Source: an uncultured Lactobacillus sp.
GTDB taxonomy: Bacteria; Bacillota; Bacilli; Lactobacillales; Lactobacillaceae
DNA length: 64,000 nucleotides
Direction: 5' to 3'
Assembly: GCA_937874695.1 (NCBI GenBank)
Contig: CALNAJ010000042.1
Location: forward strand, 1-64,000
Below the pieces are notes generated by a model. That model did not search any database and was not told the DNA's origin. It worked only from the letters and a program-made list of their open reading frames with translations. Below, piece by piece: positions 26,622-34,865 of this stretch (positions within the stretch are counted from its first letter, which is position 1; every line of letters begins with the position of its first letter). The position numbers were made by a program, and so were the translations under genes.

Positions 26622-27587
26622 ATGACCACTGCCAATCCCCACTGGGACCAAATTCAACACGCCGCCGTTGACCGCTTGCGCCGCGCTCACCATCACCTCT
26701 GGGAGAACGTCAGCATCTACCTCGGTCTCTTTACCGTGGAATTCTTCTGCGCGCAGGTCGGTCACTCTCAAGTGCTTCGGGCCGACGCCTTCAATAACCT
26801 CTCCGGGATCTTTTCCACGGGTCTCCTCATGACTGGACTGTACATCGCCGCTAAGACCAAGGACGATGACCTCTGGGGCGCGCCCATTTCCAAGGAGGAA
26901 CAGGCTACCCTGGGGCCGCGCATTCAGCAGTCTCGCTTTCGCTTTGAAACAATCTACACGTTGATTGCCGGTCTGGTCATGGTGATCATCGCCGCCGATA
27001 TCATCTACAAGGCTCTGCTCGTCTTGATTCAGCGGCCGACTTACCATCTGGAACAAGGCGTTGCCATCGTTGGCGCCCTGATTTCCGGAATTCTGTTGAC
27101 CGGGTTGTGGCTCTCTAACCGCCACTGGGCTAAGGTGCTCGCCAATACTGCACTAACTGCGGCGGCGCGAGATTCCCTGACAGATGCACTGACCAGTGCC
27201 GTGACCGTCCTGACCATCATCAGTGTGGCGTGGTTGCGGGCGACCTGGCTCGATGGCCTAGCCAGTTTGATTCTGGGTTGCTACATTCTCTATACCGGAA
27301 TTAAAATTTTTCGGACTAGCAGCCTGAATCTCGTCGACTACTTTGATCCGCAGCTAGAGCACCGTTATCGCCAACAGATTGCCGCCTTTCCGGGTGTCCG
27401 CTCGGTTGTCTTCCTCAAGGCCTACTACGACGGCAACCTCATCATGGTCAGCGTCACAGTTGCCGTCGATCCGCAGATGACCGCCGCCACAATTTACGAC
27501 CTGACTCGCCAGATTGATAACGTCATGCAGCATCGCTTCAACGTGGCCGCAACGGCCTTGATGGTCGTACCGCGCGACCGCGTCTAA
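26622..27587 (+). CDS. Cation diffusion facilitator (probable divalent metal exporter)
   Basis: 321 residues: six-helix CDF domain and cytoplasmic C-terminal domain. Metal-site positions read RADAFNNLSG in helix 2 and RDSLTDALTSA in helix 5. The helix 2 Asp/Asn pair replaces the His/Asp of zinc exporters and resembles manganese-type members, so Mn(II) export is plausible but unproven. A GGGAGA site precedes the ATG. The next gene follows within 25 bases, suggesting co-transcription with the CPBP protease. Confidence 0.85.
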   Translation: MTTANPHWDQIQHAAVDRLRRAHHHLWENVSIYLGLFTVEFFCAQVGHSQVLRADAFNNLSGIFSTGLLMTGLYIAAKTKDDDLWGAPISKEEQATLGPRIQQSRFRFETIYTLIAGLVMVIIAADIIYKALLVLIQRPTYHLEQGVAIVGALISGILLTGLWLSNRHWAKVLANTALTAAARDSLTDALTSAVTVLTIISVAWLRATWLDGLASLILGCYILYTGIKIFRTSSLNLVDYFDPQLEHRYRQQIAAFPGVRSVVFLKAYYDGNLIMVSVTVAVDPQMTAATIYDLTRQIDNVMQHRFNVAATALMVVPRDRV

Positions 27588-27612
27588 CTCTGCCACGAAA
27601 GAAGCTGTCCCA

Positions 27613-28371
27613 ATGAAGATGAAACGTGCGTCAATTTCCACCACGCTCCTCGTATGGATCGGTATGCTAGGTGTCATGTTGCTCGTGAGCCGAGCCGTCG
27701 CGCCCTTCCACCTCAACGTAATTCTCCGCAATGTTTTGGAGGATGGTCTCTCACTGCTAATCTTGACGGGCGTCCTACGCTATTGGCTACACACGCCCCT
27801 CTTTTGGCGGCCCCGGGTGTCCTTTCCCCGTCAACTGCTCATCAGCCTTTTGCCACTACTCTATCTCAGCTTGATAACCTTTGCAGTCTCGCTCATGGGG
27901 CCCTTACCCCTACAGCAAACGCTGACGAGCCTTGCCATTGCTCCGATTGTGGCCGCTTACGAGGAAATGCTTTTTCGGGGTTACATTCTGGAAAGCTTCC
28001 TGCGCCTGAGTAAATCCGGTAACATCCTGCCCGCTGTGTTCTGGAGTAGTCTACTCTTTGGGCTCTCTCACCTGATGAATCTCACCCGGCAGGATCTCTC
28101 CACCACACTGTACCAGGTCAGCTTTGCCTTTGCCCTCGGCGCCCTGTACGCGGCCATCTACTTACGGACGGGTAGCTTGTGGTGGCCGATTGTCCTCCAT
28201 TTTGCCAATGATTTTATCGTTTTAGCGGGAACGGGATCTGTCGTTCAGGCCGCACCCAACCTATTTGCCATCAGTTTTAGTACCATTGAATTTCTCGTCG
28301 AACTGGCTGCCATCTTCTGGCTATTACGACCAAATCAGCGGAAAAGTATCGCCACGCATTTTCAATTGTGA
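27613..28371 (+). CDS. CPBP-family intramembrane metalloprotease
   Basis: 252 residues, about eight helices, with the three CPBP/Abi motifs: EEMLFRGYI (paired glutamates and Arg), LFGLSHLMN (His) and VLHFANDFI (His, Asn). In lactobacilli such proteins often handle bacteriocin immunity or prenylated substrates, but no bacteriocin gene is adjacent. It probably shares a transcript with the CDF gene. The ribosome binding site is weak (GAAAGAAG). Confidence 0.85.
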   Translation: MKMKRASISTTLLVWIGMLGVMLLVSRAVAPFHLNVILRNVLEDGLSLLILTGVLRYWLHTPLFWRPRVSFPRQLLISLLPLLYLSLITFAVSLMGPLPLQQTLTSLAIAPIVAAYEEMLFRGYILESFLRLSKSGNILPAVFWSSLLFGLSHLMNLTRQDLSTTLYQVSFAFALGALYAAIYLRTGSLWWPIVLHFANDFIVLAGTGSVVQAAPNLFAISFSTIEFLVELAAIFWLLRPNQRKSIATHFQL

Positions 28372-28402
28372 GCGGCAGATTTTTTTACAATCCGTCAACC
28401 CC

Positions 28403-28482
28403 CTTAATTGCGGCTTTTTCACGTCCTTTCACTGCGGGACGTGCAATTAAGTGCTTACACATTCGCCAATAAATGATATAGT
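28403..28482 (+). promoter_or_regulatory. Nested hairpin and promoter upstream of the usp gene
   Basis: Outer stem CTTAATTGC (28403-28411)/GCAATTAAG (28443-28451) encloses CACGTCC (28420-28426)/GGGACGTG (28436-28443). There is no T run after it. Just downstream TTACAC (28455-28460) and TATAGT (28477-28482), 16 apart, form the usp promoter. The hairpin could end the CPBP transcript or be a protein-binding palindrome. Confidence 0.45.
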
Positions 28483-28526
28483 ATAGGTAAAGTATCAACA
28501 TGTCTCGTGAAGGGGTGGCATTCTTT

Positions 28527-28982
28527 ATGTTACAACAATACAAGAACATTCTGGTTCCCGTTGACGGTTCTAAGGCAACCCAACCAGTTTTAGAAAAAGC
28601 AATCGAAGTCGCTAAACGTAACCAAACACATCTTGATATCTTAAACGTCCTCGAAGTTAACCAATTCAGCGATACTTATGGTGGGGCTGTGAGTGGCGAT
28701 GTCATTTACAAGCTTTCACAAGACGTTCAAGACCGGTTGGAAAGCTTGAAGCAACAAGCAATCAACGCCGGTGTTCCCGATGTCAGCATTCACGTGCGTT
28801 TCGGAAATCCTAAGCCAGTTATTGCGCGGGAATTCCCTGCGGACCACGGTTCAGAATTAATCGTGATCGGCTCAACTGGTCTGACCGCCGTTGAACGGTT
28901 AATGGTCGGTTCAGTTACCAACTACGTCAGCCGTTCCGCTATCTGCGACGTACTGATCGTCAAACCAGAACTTACGAAATAA
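28527..28982 (+). CDS. Universal stress protein, UspA family
   Basis: 151 residues. It starts KNILVPVDGSK and ends with the ATP-binding G-2X-G-9X-G(S/T) pattern (VIGSTGLTAVERLMVGSVTNYV). It is therefore the nucleotide-binding type, usually a stress-responsive dimer in the cytoplasm. Start chosen at 28527, with AAGGGGTGG upstream; a frame-matching ATG at 28500 has no site. Strongly biased codons suggest high expression. Confidence 0.93.
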   Translation: MLQQYKNILVPVDGSKATQPVLEKAIEVAKRNQTHLDILNVLEVNQFSDTYGGAVSGDVIYKLSQDVQDRLESLKQQAINAGVPDVSIHVRFGNPKPVIAREFPADHGSELIVIGSTGLTAVERLMVGSVTNYVSRSAICDVLIVKPELTK

Positions 28983-28992
28983 CAGCTAACTT

Positions 28993-29028
28993 AAAATGGC
29001 CCGCCGCTTTTGCGGTGGGTCATTTTGT
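28993..29028 (+). terminator. Terminator of the usp gene
   Basis: AAAATGGCCCGCCGC-tttt-GCGGTGGGTCATTTT, long stem with G-U pairs and flanking A/T runs, so possibly bidirectional. Confidence 0.88.
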
Positions 29029-29083
29029 CTGGTCAGACTGCATTTTCAAGTCGACTGCCTACTTTTTTGGAAAGGAGCTTCCC

Positions 29084-29974
29084 ATGGACTGGACATACAC
29101 CATCACCATTCCCGCCAATCAGGCATCACTGCCCTTGCGGCAACTTCTAAGCGCCTGGCTGATTCCCAAACACTTGATTCACGACTTGCGCATCAGCCAG
29201 CGCGTGCTGGTTAACGGTGCCTACCGCTCGATGAATCAACTCGTCATGGCCGGAGACACCGTTCATCTAACCTTTCTCCCGGCCGACTTCGCCGAACCCT
29301 TTCCCGGCGTGGACCCGGACAGCGCGGCGACGGTCGCAGTCCTCTATGAGACGGCCGATCTGCTCATCATCAACAAGACTCGTGGCAGCAAGACCCACCC
29401 CAACCAACCTGGCGAACGCGGAACCACGCTCAATCACGTGGCCGCCTACCTGGGCGACGATGAACCGGGCCCTTACATTCTGAGTCGACTGGACCAGGAG
29501 ACTACCGGTGCCCTGATGATGACGAAGACGCCCGCGGTAGTCCCCATCATGGTTCGCAACATTGCTGAAAAACGTGTGCAACGAACCTATCTGGCCTGGG
29601 TTCACGGTCAGCTCACTGGGAATGGCACCTTTACCGACCCCATCGGCCGTGATCCCCACGATAAACGTAAACGCCAAGTAAACGGGCTGAATGCCCAATC
29701 CGCTGTAACCCACTACGAGGCCGTTGACCACCAAGCTCATGCAACACTGGTCAAGCTCTGGCTGGAGACCGGCCGGACGCACCAGTTGCGCGTCCACCTG
29801 GCAGCCGCGGGACACCCCTTGATTGGTGACCCACTATACGCTCCCATCAGTCAAGACCGTCTACGGCTTCACTGCTGGCGTTTAACCTTTTCACAGCCAT
29901 TTACCGTGGACGGAGCTCTAACGACCGTGACGGCCCCTGTACCGGCTGATTTTGCCGTGTTCTCGGGTAAGTAA
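29084..29974 (+). CDS. RluA/RluD-family pseudouridine synthase
   Basis: 296 residues: an S4-like N-terminal part (LIHDLRISQRVLVNGAYRSM), then the synthase domain with LLIINKTRGSKTHP and the catalytic motif LSRLDQETTGALMM (Asp in RLDQ), ending with the GRTHQLRVHLAAAGHPLIGDPLY block. It modifies uridines in rRNA or tRNA; the target cannot be read here. Start at 29084 with AAAGGAG; the frame open from 29015 has no site. Confidence 0.92.
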   Translation: MDWTYTITIPANQASLPLRQLLSAWLIPKHLIHDLRISQRVLVNGAYRSMNQLVMAGDTVHLTFLPADFAEPFPGVDPDSAATVAVLYETADLLIINKTRGSKTHPNQPGERGTTLNHVAAYLGDDEPGPYILSRLDQETTGALMMTKTPAVVPIMVRNIAEKRVQRTYLAWVHGQLTGNGTFTDPIGRDPHDKRKRQVNGLNAQSAVTHYEAVDHQAHATLVKLWLETGRTHQLRVHLAAAGHPLIGDPLYAPISQDRLRLHCWRLTFSQPFTVDGALTTVTAPVPADFAVFSGK

Positions 29975-30092
29975 AGTACTGCGATGCTGGCAAACTCGTA
30001 AACGTCAATTTTTCTACGATAAGGACGATTGTGGTTGTTAATTATTGAATCCAGTTATACTATAGTCAGTTGATATGGCTAGGGGGGATTTG

Positions 30093-30179
30093 ATGCGCTG
30101 GCAACAAAAACTAGCCCTAATCATTCTTGCGGGGATGTTAGCCATCTTATTGATTTGGGGAGTAGTCAACTTAAGTTAG
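30093..30179 (+). CDS. 28-residue single-pass membrane peptide
   Basis: A short gene with a very strong ribosome binding site (AGGGGGGA), an upstream TATACT box around 30057 and a strong terminator after the stop. The peptide starts MRWQQKLALIILAGMLAILL and is one transmembrane helix with a basic N-terminus. The well-formed transcription unit argues for a real product. No family recognised. Confidence 0.6.
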   Translation: MRWQQKLALIILAGMLAILLIWGVVNLS

Positions 30180-30198
30180 TGTAGTTTGATAAAGTTAA

Positions 30199-30244
30199 AC
30201 ATCACGTAACTCCGGATGCGGCCGGGGTTACGTGATGTTTTTTT
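30199..30244 (+). terminator. Terminator of the 28-residue peptide gene
   Basis: ACATCACGTAAC pairs with GTTACGTGATGT and is followed by six T. Confidence 0.9.
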
Positions 30245-30464
30245 GTTGCTTAGGGATGTGTAAGCCGGTTGCGGCTATTGGGAAATGTTTAAGATTTCAT
30301 TGGATTTGATGAATGCGTGCGACTCATTTGGGGATTTTTACATTAGTAGTAAGTGTGGGGATATTTTGGGTTGGCGGGACGTTCTCTCGGTGGGGATTGG
30401 CTTTGGAGAGTGAAGACCTGTTAACCGGGACTACTGAAATTACTGACTATTTCGGTATAACTGC

Positions 30465-30690
30465 CAGTGATCACTCTGGTTTGGGTCATCGGCTTTGCTC
30501 TCGCCAAAATGTTCGAAAATTTGCGGCCTCCGAAACGAGTTCAGTCGGGCAGGTTCCTGCGCTTAACCCAGCTAAGCACCGGCTCGGCTCCGCCAAGCGG
30601 GCACTTAGCTACGTTAATGCTCAGGACCTACCGCCCTCCTTCACACTCTAGTCTGAAACGAGTTACGCAAGCCAGATTCTTCCGCTTAGA
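30465..30690 (+). repeat. Dispersed repeat family C, copy plus partial copy
   Basis: A full unit (30465-30650): CTCTCGCC, GCGGCCTCCGAAACGAGT, CCTGCGCTTAACCC, then the distal stem AGCTAAG (30570-30576)/CTTAGCT (30604-30610) flanked by TTAAC/GTTAA, then TGCTCAGGACCTA. A partial unit (CTGAAACGAGTTACGCAAGC) follows to 30690. The frame at 30313-30651 crosses it and is not conserved. Confidence 0.75.
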
Positions 30691-30721
30691 AAAATAAGGA
30701 ACTTCTGCCCGGTGAGAGATG

Positions 30722-30905
30722 TTAGTGTTCACTCTAGTTTCAGTCGTCAGATTTTCTCTCGCCCTTACATCCGGAAACTTGCGGCCTCTGAAACGAGTTC
30801 CGCAAGCCAGATTCCTGCGCTTAACCCCATTAAGCACCGGCTCGGTTCCACCGAGCGGGCACTTAATGACGTTAATGCTCAGAATCTAAACGGTTTGCTC
30901 CACTC
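30722..30905 (+). repeat. Dispersed repeat family C, second full copy
   Basis: The same blocks as the neighbouring copy. Here the distal stem reads CATTAAG (30828-30834)/CTTAATG (30862-30868) with a perfect inner GCTCGG-ttcca-CCGAGC (30840-30856). Relative to the previous copy both sides of the stem changed together. Confidence 0.78.
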
Positions 30906-30912
30906 TCTGTAC

Positions 30913-31182
30913 AAAAAAACCGGAGTAACCAACTCCGGTTCCCATTAGCATCATTGAGTTTTACAACATCCTCGAGGTGTAGTCAGGAAAACGCTGTTCA
31001 CTCAGCTTAGCCATAATCTCAATATGTAGTTTATTGAGCAACCTGATTGAGTCAGTTTGGGTCACTAGCTCAGTCTGTAAAGGTAACACTAATCCTTACG
31101 ATAAGAGTTACTTTCACAAAGTCGAGAACCCGTCAAACTGCCGGATTATTCGGGATTCTCTGAAAGATTGATTGGTATTACA
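30913..31182 (-). ncRNA. Candidate structured RNA downstream of the sensor kinase operon
   Basis: About 270 nt on the minus strand with its own promoter (TTGCAA 31211-31216, 16 bases, TATACT 31189-31194) and a strong terminator (AACCGGAGT...ACTCCGG with seven T). Internal hairpins include GAGAACCCG/CGGGATTCTC, CTCAAT/ATTGAG and GTAAC/GTTAC. No convincing reading frame. It starts about 120 bases after the second kinase and reads in the same direction. No tmRNA, SRP or RNase P motif seen. Confidence 0.6.
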
Positions 31183-31303
31183 TGTCCCAGTATATCAGAT
31201 GGCAGTAGAATTGCAAGCGTTTTCAGGAAGGGCCTTATTGCTAACATTACTTTTTAGTTAATTGTTTCATCAAACAAACTTTGTGAAACTTCCAATGGTT
31301 GAA

Positions 31304-32629
31304 CTACCCTTTTGGTAACGCAATAATGAGCTGGCCCCAGTGCAACTTGATTTTTAGCGTACTAGTTGCCGTTTGGGGTAACGAACGCTGGAGTCTGGAG
31401 AAATCTAGCATCCCCCGTTCAGCAACGACACGGTTCTTACCATCGACCTTAGCATCCAACGGGACTGGAAAAGTCAGTGATAGGCGTAGCGCCTGAGTGG
31501 TTTCCGCTAATTCTAGCGTAATCATTGATGGCGTAATGTGGCTAATCGATGGAATAATCGGCGGCAACGTCTTGTCGATTGCCGCAGTCATTTCCTTGAG
31601 TGTTGCCACGGTGGCCGTCAGCGGCTCCGGAACCTTTACGAAGAGCTGAACCCCCTGATCACGAGCCATCAGATAATTGTGATACAACCCATAACGTAGA
31701 CTGGGACTGGGAATATTAGTTAAATCGTCGATAGTTAATTCAGCAGCATTACTGGTTTCCCAGCCGGAACGAATGTCGATGTAGAGTTGCCTAAAACCGT
31801 CGTAGTCTTTATCCTCCAAGTAACCGCCCAGTCCCAACAACATGTTTTGGTAGTCGTGACTAAATTTGCGCACCGTAGCCAACTGCCGATTAAGTTCAGT
31901 CGTATACTGCTCCCGAAAGGCCTGTTGCTGCGTCTGAAGCTGCGTGTGCTCCTGTTGTAGGTGTGTCTGCATTAGCATGTATGTACTCAGCGTTAGCCCA
32001 ATGAGGAGCGTTCCGGAAATCCCCCCCAAAAAAATCAGGTAGTGATCCGAATCTGCCAGACTCTGTAGTGAATATTCGAAGAGGATGTATATCAATCCTA
32101 AAACCGCCATGAAGATGAGAAAAAGGTACTCCGTAGTCCGCCCCAACATGGACTGAATCAAATTTTCCATCGGCGCTCGCGTGAGCCAGATGCCCATCGC
32201 AATCATCGCAAAAATCACACTATCGATGGTCAATTCCGTGAGGGTCCCCCAAACGCTGGCCGCAAACTGAACGCTGGTTAACCGAATCGTCCCGGCAATG
32301 ACCAGCATATCCACGAATTCCGTCAGCAGATAGGCAAGAATCGACACGTCTATGAAGGCGGGTAAGTACTGCCAATTATTTTGAAATGCCAGCAGGCCAA
32401 CCTCTAGAGATAGGAGCACGATAATCGGTAACATGCCAAGAAGCTTACTAGTTGCCGTGAAGGGATTCAACAGGTCTAGCGCTGCGAAACCCAGCCCAGC
32501 CAACGCACAGTAAAGCATAAACTTGTTCTGCACGTGCAAGCGTGGAAACCAATAATATTGAAAGTAGACAAACCAAAAAACTAGCGAAAAATCTGCCAAA
32601 CCAAAACTAACCGCATTTACCGTAATCAC
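31304..32629 (-). CDS. AgrC-like sensor histidine kinase with degenerate ATP-binding domain
   Basis: 441 residues, six or so N-terminal helices, a coiled-coil (QQEHTQLQTQQQAFREQ) and an HPK10-type phospho-acceptor motif RKFSHDYQNMLLGLGGYLED, His258. The C-terminal domain is the right length, but the N box that should read DNAIEA is DKTLPP (349-357), and the G box has no glycines (AERGMLDFSRLQRSL in its place). It should therefore accept phosphate but not bind ATP. GTG start with GGGAGGTGAG, four bases after the first kinase, indicating coupled synthesis. Partner of the kinase at 32634-33965. Confidence 0.88.
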   Translation of the reverse strand: MITVNAVSFGLADFSLVFWFVYFQYYWFPRLHVQNKFMLYCALAGLGFAALDLLNPFTATSKLLGMLPIIVLLSLEVGLLAFQNNWQYLPAFIDVSILAYLLTEFVDMLVIAGTIRLTSVQFAASVWGTLTELTIDSVIFAMIAMGIWLTRAPMENLIQSMLGRTTEYLFLIFMAVLGLIYILFEYSLQSLADSDHYLIFLGGISGTLLIGLTLSTYMLMQTHLQQEHTQLQTQQQAFREQYTTELNRQLATVRKFSHDYQNMLLGLGGYLEDKDYDGFRQLYIDIRSGWETSNAAELTIDDLTNIPSPSLRYGLYHNYLMARDQGVQLFVKVPEPLTATVATLKEMTAAIDKTLPPIIPSISHITPSMITLELAETTQALRLSLTFPVPLDAKVDGKNRVVAERGMLDFSRLQRSLPQTATSTLKIKLHWGQLIIALPKG

Positions 32630-32633
32630 GTGC

Positions 32634-33965
32634 TCACCTCCCCAGCTTCGTCAGAATCACTGTGAAATACAATCGACCGTGTTTAATCGCAATCTGTAGT
32701 GCGGCGTTCTCTGTATGGTCGACGATTTCGTGAACCGTACTCAACCCAAGGCCATGACTACCGCCCTTCGTGGTGTACCCCGCCTGCATGAATTGATTAA
32801 TTCGAGGCGGATTTTCCCGCGAAACGGGATTGGCAACCGCTAGTTCAACAGCATCGGGATAGTCCAAAATCGCACAGTAAATCGTGGGATTATTGCCAAT
32901 GGCCGGCGCTTCGATCGCATTGTCCAGCAGAATCCCCATGATTCGCAAAAGTTCCATGCTGTTCATCGGTAACGTCTTGATTGGCGTAGGAATCTCCAGT
33001 CGAATTTCACGATCTTTATTTTGCGCCGCCAATAGTTTCTGAAATAAGAGACTCTTTAACGGCGGGTCGTTTAACTGCTGCAAGCCATCAGCTTCGATGC
33101 CAACCAAATGGTGCGTCGCTGACCAACGGGAGCTCAGTGTTTTGTAGTAGTCCGCCAAGCCCTCGTAGTCTTCAGCATCCAGATAATCGCCGAGTCGCAA
33201 CATCTGTTTTTGATAGTTTTGCTTAAATTGCCGAATGGCGCGTACCTGATCGGACATGCGCCGGTCATAGCGTGTCCTGAGCAGACTTTCCTGATAATTA
33301 GCCCGGACCCGCTGACGATGAAAGAAACTTTGGAAAAAGGTAAACAAGCTGACCGTAATCAGCAAAATCATCACCAATTCAATACTCAGAGAAAAGGTCA
33401 GCATGGCGTGCGTGATCTGCAGGTGGTGAATAATCAGTGAAGACATTTCCGCTAAAACGGCAAGGCTCCCCAGTAACGCCGTGACGGTCCATTGTTCCTT
33501 GCGGCTGAATTCCAGTGCGTCCAGGTTTCCGGGCTGAATCCGCATCCCGGAGACCCCAACCGAGACCAGCATGTAGATAAAAAACTGAAAAATCAGCCGG
33601 GCTGCCACGCCGGAAACACTGTTGGTAAAGGTCAGGCCCCACAGCTCAATAAAGACCTGACGACAAACGTCGTTGATCAGCACCACCACGAGGAAAATCA
33701 CGATGGTGGCGTTGACGAAGATCAGCGTTGATTTCCGCCGATGACGAATCAAATACGCTAGCGCACTGATCGGCGGAAACAACAGGGCCCACGACTGGCC
33801 AATAAAGGCTGGAATCAAGCCCCAACCGATCCACTTGAGTGGTAATTTCCAGTTCTGCGGCCGAATAACCCCGACCCACAGCGTGATGAACCACTGCATG
33901 GTCACGGCCAAAGCCAGGTTTACCCAGAAATGCCGACCAAATATTTGAAGTAAGTCCACCATCAT
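32634..33965 (-). CDS. AgrC-like sensor histidine kinase lacking the phospho-acceptor histidine
   Basis: 443 residues: six or so membrane helices, linker, then RQFKQNYQKQMLRLGDYLDAEDYEGL. The position of the HPK10 His is Gln249 (codon CAA, 33219-33221), and the following Asp is Asn. The ATPase domain is intact: N box LLDNAIEA (346-353) and G box GGSHGLGLSTVHEIV (401-415). It should bind ATP yet cannot phosphorylate itself. It sits 15 bases after the response regulator gene and four before the second kinase, so all three are one operon. The pattern is complementary to the partner. Confidence 0.9.
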   Translation of the reverse strand: MMVDLLQIFGRHFWVNLALAVTMQWFITLWVGVIRPQNWKLPLKWIGWGLIPAFIGQSWALLFPPISALAYLIRHRRKSTLIFVNATIVIFLVVVLINDVCRQVFIELWGLTFTNSVSGVAARLIFQFFIYMLVSVGVSGMRIQPGNLDALEFSRKEQWTVTALLGSLAVLAEMSSLIIHHLQITHAMLTFSLSIELVMILLITVSLFTFFQSFFHRQRVRANYQESLLRTRYDRRMSDQVRAIRQFKQNYQKQMLRLGDYLDAEDYEGLADYYKTLSSRWSATHHLVGIEADGLQQLNDPPLKSLLFQKLLAAQNKDREIRLEIPTPIKTLPMNSMELLRIMGILLDNAIEAPAIGNNPTIYCAILDYPDAVELAVANPVSRENPPRINQFMQAGYTTKGGSHGLGLSTVHEIVDHTENAALQIAIKHGRLYFTVILTKLGR

Positions 33966-33980
33966 TTCGTTTGCACCCTC

Positions 33981-34736
33981 TTAGGACTTTAAATGTTTTT
34001 GGACTAAGGTTTTGACCTCATGAAAACGGCGAGTAGCCACGTCGGTGGTGTCTCCATTAGGGAAAACCAATCGCCGCGCCGTCTCATCAATGCCGGTGAC
34101 GTTATCAAGATTGACGAGAAAGCTCTTGTCGGTTCGATACAATTCCGGGTATTGATCGGCGATATCCTTCAAGAATCCGGGAAACTCGACGAGCTGACTG
34201 GCCGCATGAACCGTGACCTTGTGCGGCGTTTCCGCAGTTGCTACGAAATAGACGTCCCCTATAGGCAGGCTGAAGGTTCGGCCGCCGATATTATAGCTAA
34301 ATAAATTTTCAGTATTGCCTAAGTAATCGGTATAGCGTTGATACCCGTAGTCAACGTTCTCCCGTAATTTCTGATCGATTTGCGCCCGGCCAAGATCCTT
34401 GACCACAAAGTCCATGGGCTCCACCTTCCGTTCGAAGGTCAACAACGCCATTTCGGAGTGGGTCGTGACGAAGACAATCTCCGCAAACCCCAGTTGACGA
34501 CGAATGGCAATGGCTGTCTCCAGCCCTGTCGTGTCTTCAGCTGGGAATTCAATGTCGAGAAAAAACAGGGCATATTCCGGTGGATTGTCCGCCAAATCCT
34601 TTAAAAGTGCCTGCGGACTGGGCGTAGCCAATCGAATTTCCATATCATAATCATTGATCATGATGTAGCGCTTTACCACGTCCGCATAGTGCGCTAATTG
34701 TTCCTGATTATCTTCACAAAGATACACGGCTAACAC
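33981..34736 (-). CDS. LytTR-family response regulator (AgrA-like)
   Basis: About 251 residues. The receiver domain has the acidic pair CEDN near the start, phospho-acceptor Asp61 in FFLDIEF, VTTHSE and the conserved Lys in DFVVKD. The C-terminal LytTR DNA-binding domain includes VYFVATAETPHKV and YRTDKSFLVNLDNV. I favour the GTG at 34736, with GAGGGG upstream, giving MLAVYLCEDN like other AgrA proteins; ATG at 34754 or 34796 is possible. First gene of the signalling operon. No agrB/agrD-type or bacteriocin pheromone gene is adjacent. Confidence 0.9.
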   Translation of the reverse strand: MLAVYLCEDNQEQLAHYADVVKRYIMINDYDMEIRLATPSPQALLKDLADNPPEYALFFLDIEFPAEDTTGLETAIAIRRQLGFAEIVFVTTHSEMALLTFERKVEPMDFVVKDLGRAQIDQKLRENVDYGYQRYTDYLGNTENLFSYNIGGRTFSLPIGDVYFVATAETPHKVTVHAASQLVEFPGFLKDIADQYPELYRTDKSFLVNLDNVTGIDETARRLVFPNGDTTDVATRRFHEVKTLVQKHLKS

Positions 34737-34795
34737 CGAATCACGTCCCCTCATTATCTTTCCCGTAATTGTAAAATTGTTACTATCACAACTCA

Positions 34796-34823
34796 ATTAT
34801 ACCGTAACCCTATCACTCATTAA
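34796..34823 (-). promoter_or_regulatory. Promoter of the signalling operon
   Basis: On the minus strand TTAATG (34818-34823), 16 bases, then a perfect TATAAT (34796-34801), starting about 55 bases before the GTG. It separates the operon from the RNA-like unit upstream. Confidence 0.65.
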
Positions 34824-34865
34824 TGTACCTTGATTTCCGAACGGTTGCAATCGTTTTTGCCCAAT

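Noticed and set aside
30313..30651. 112-codon plus-strand frame with a hydrophobic start
   Set aside because: No ribosome binding site, and its second half is a family C repeat. At most a decayed gene fragment.
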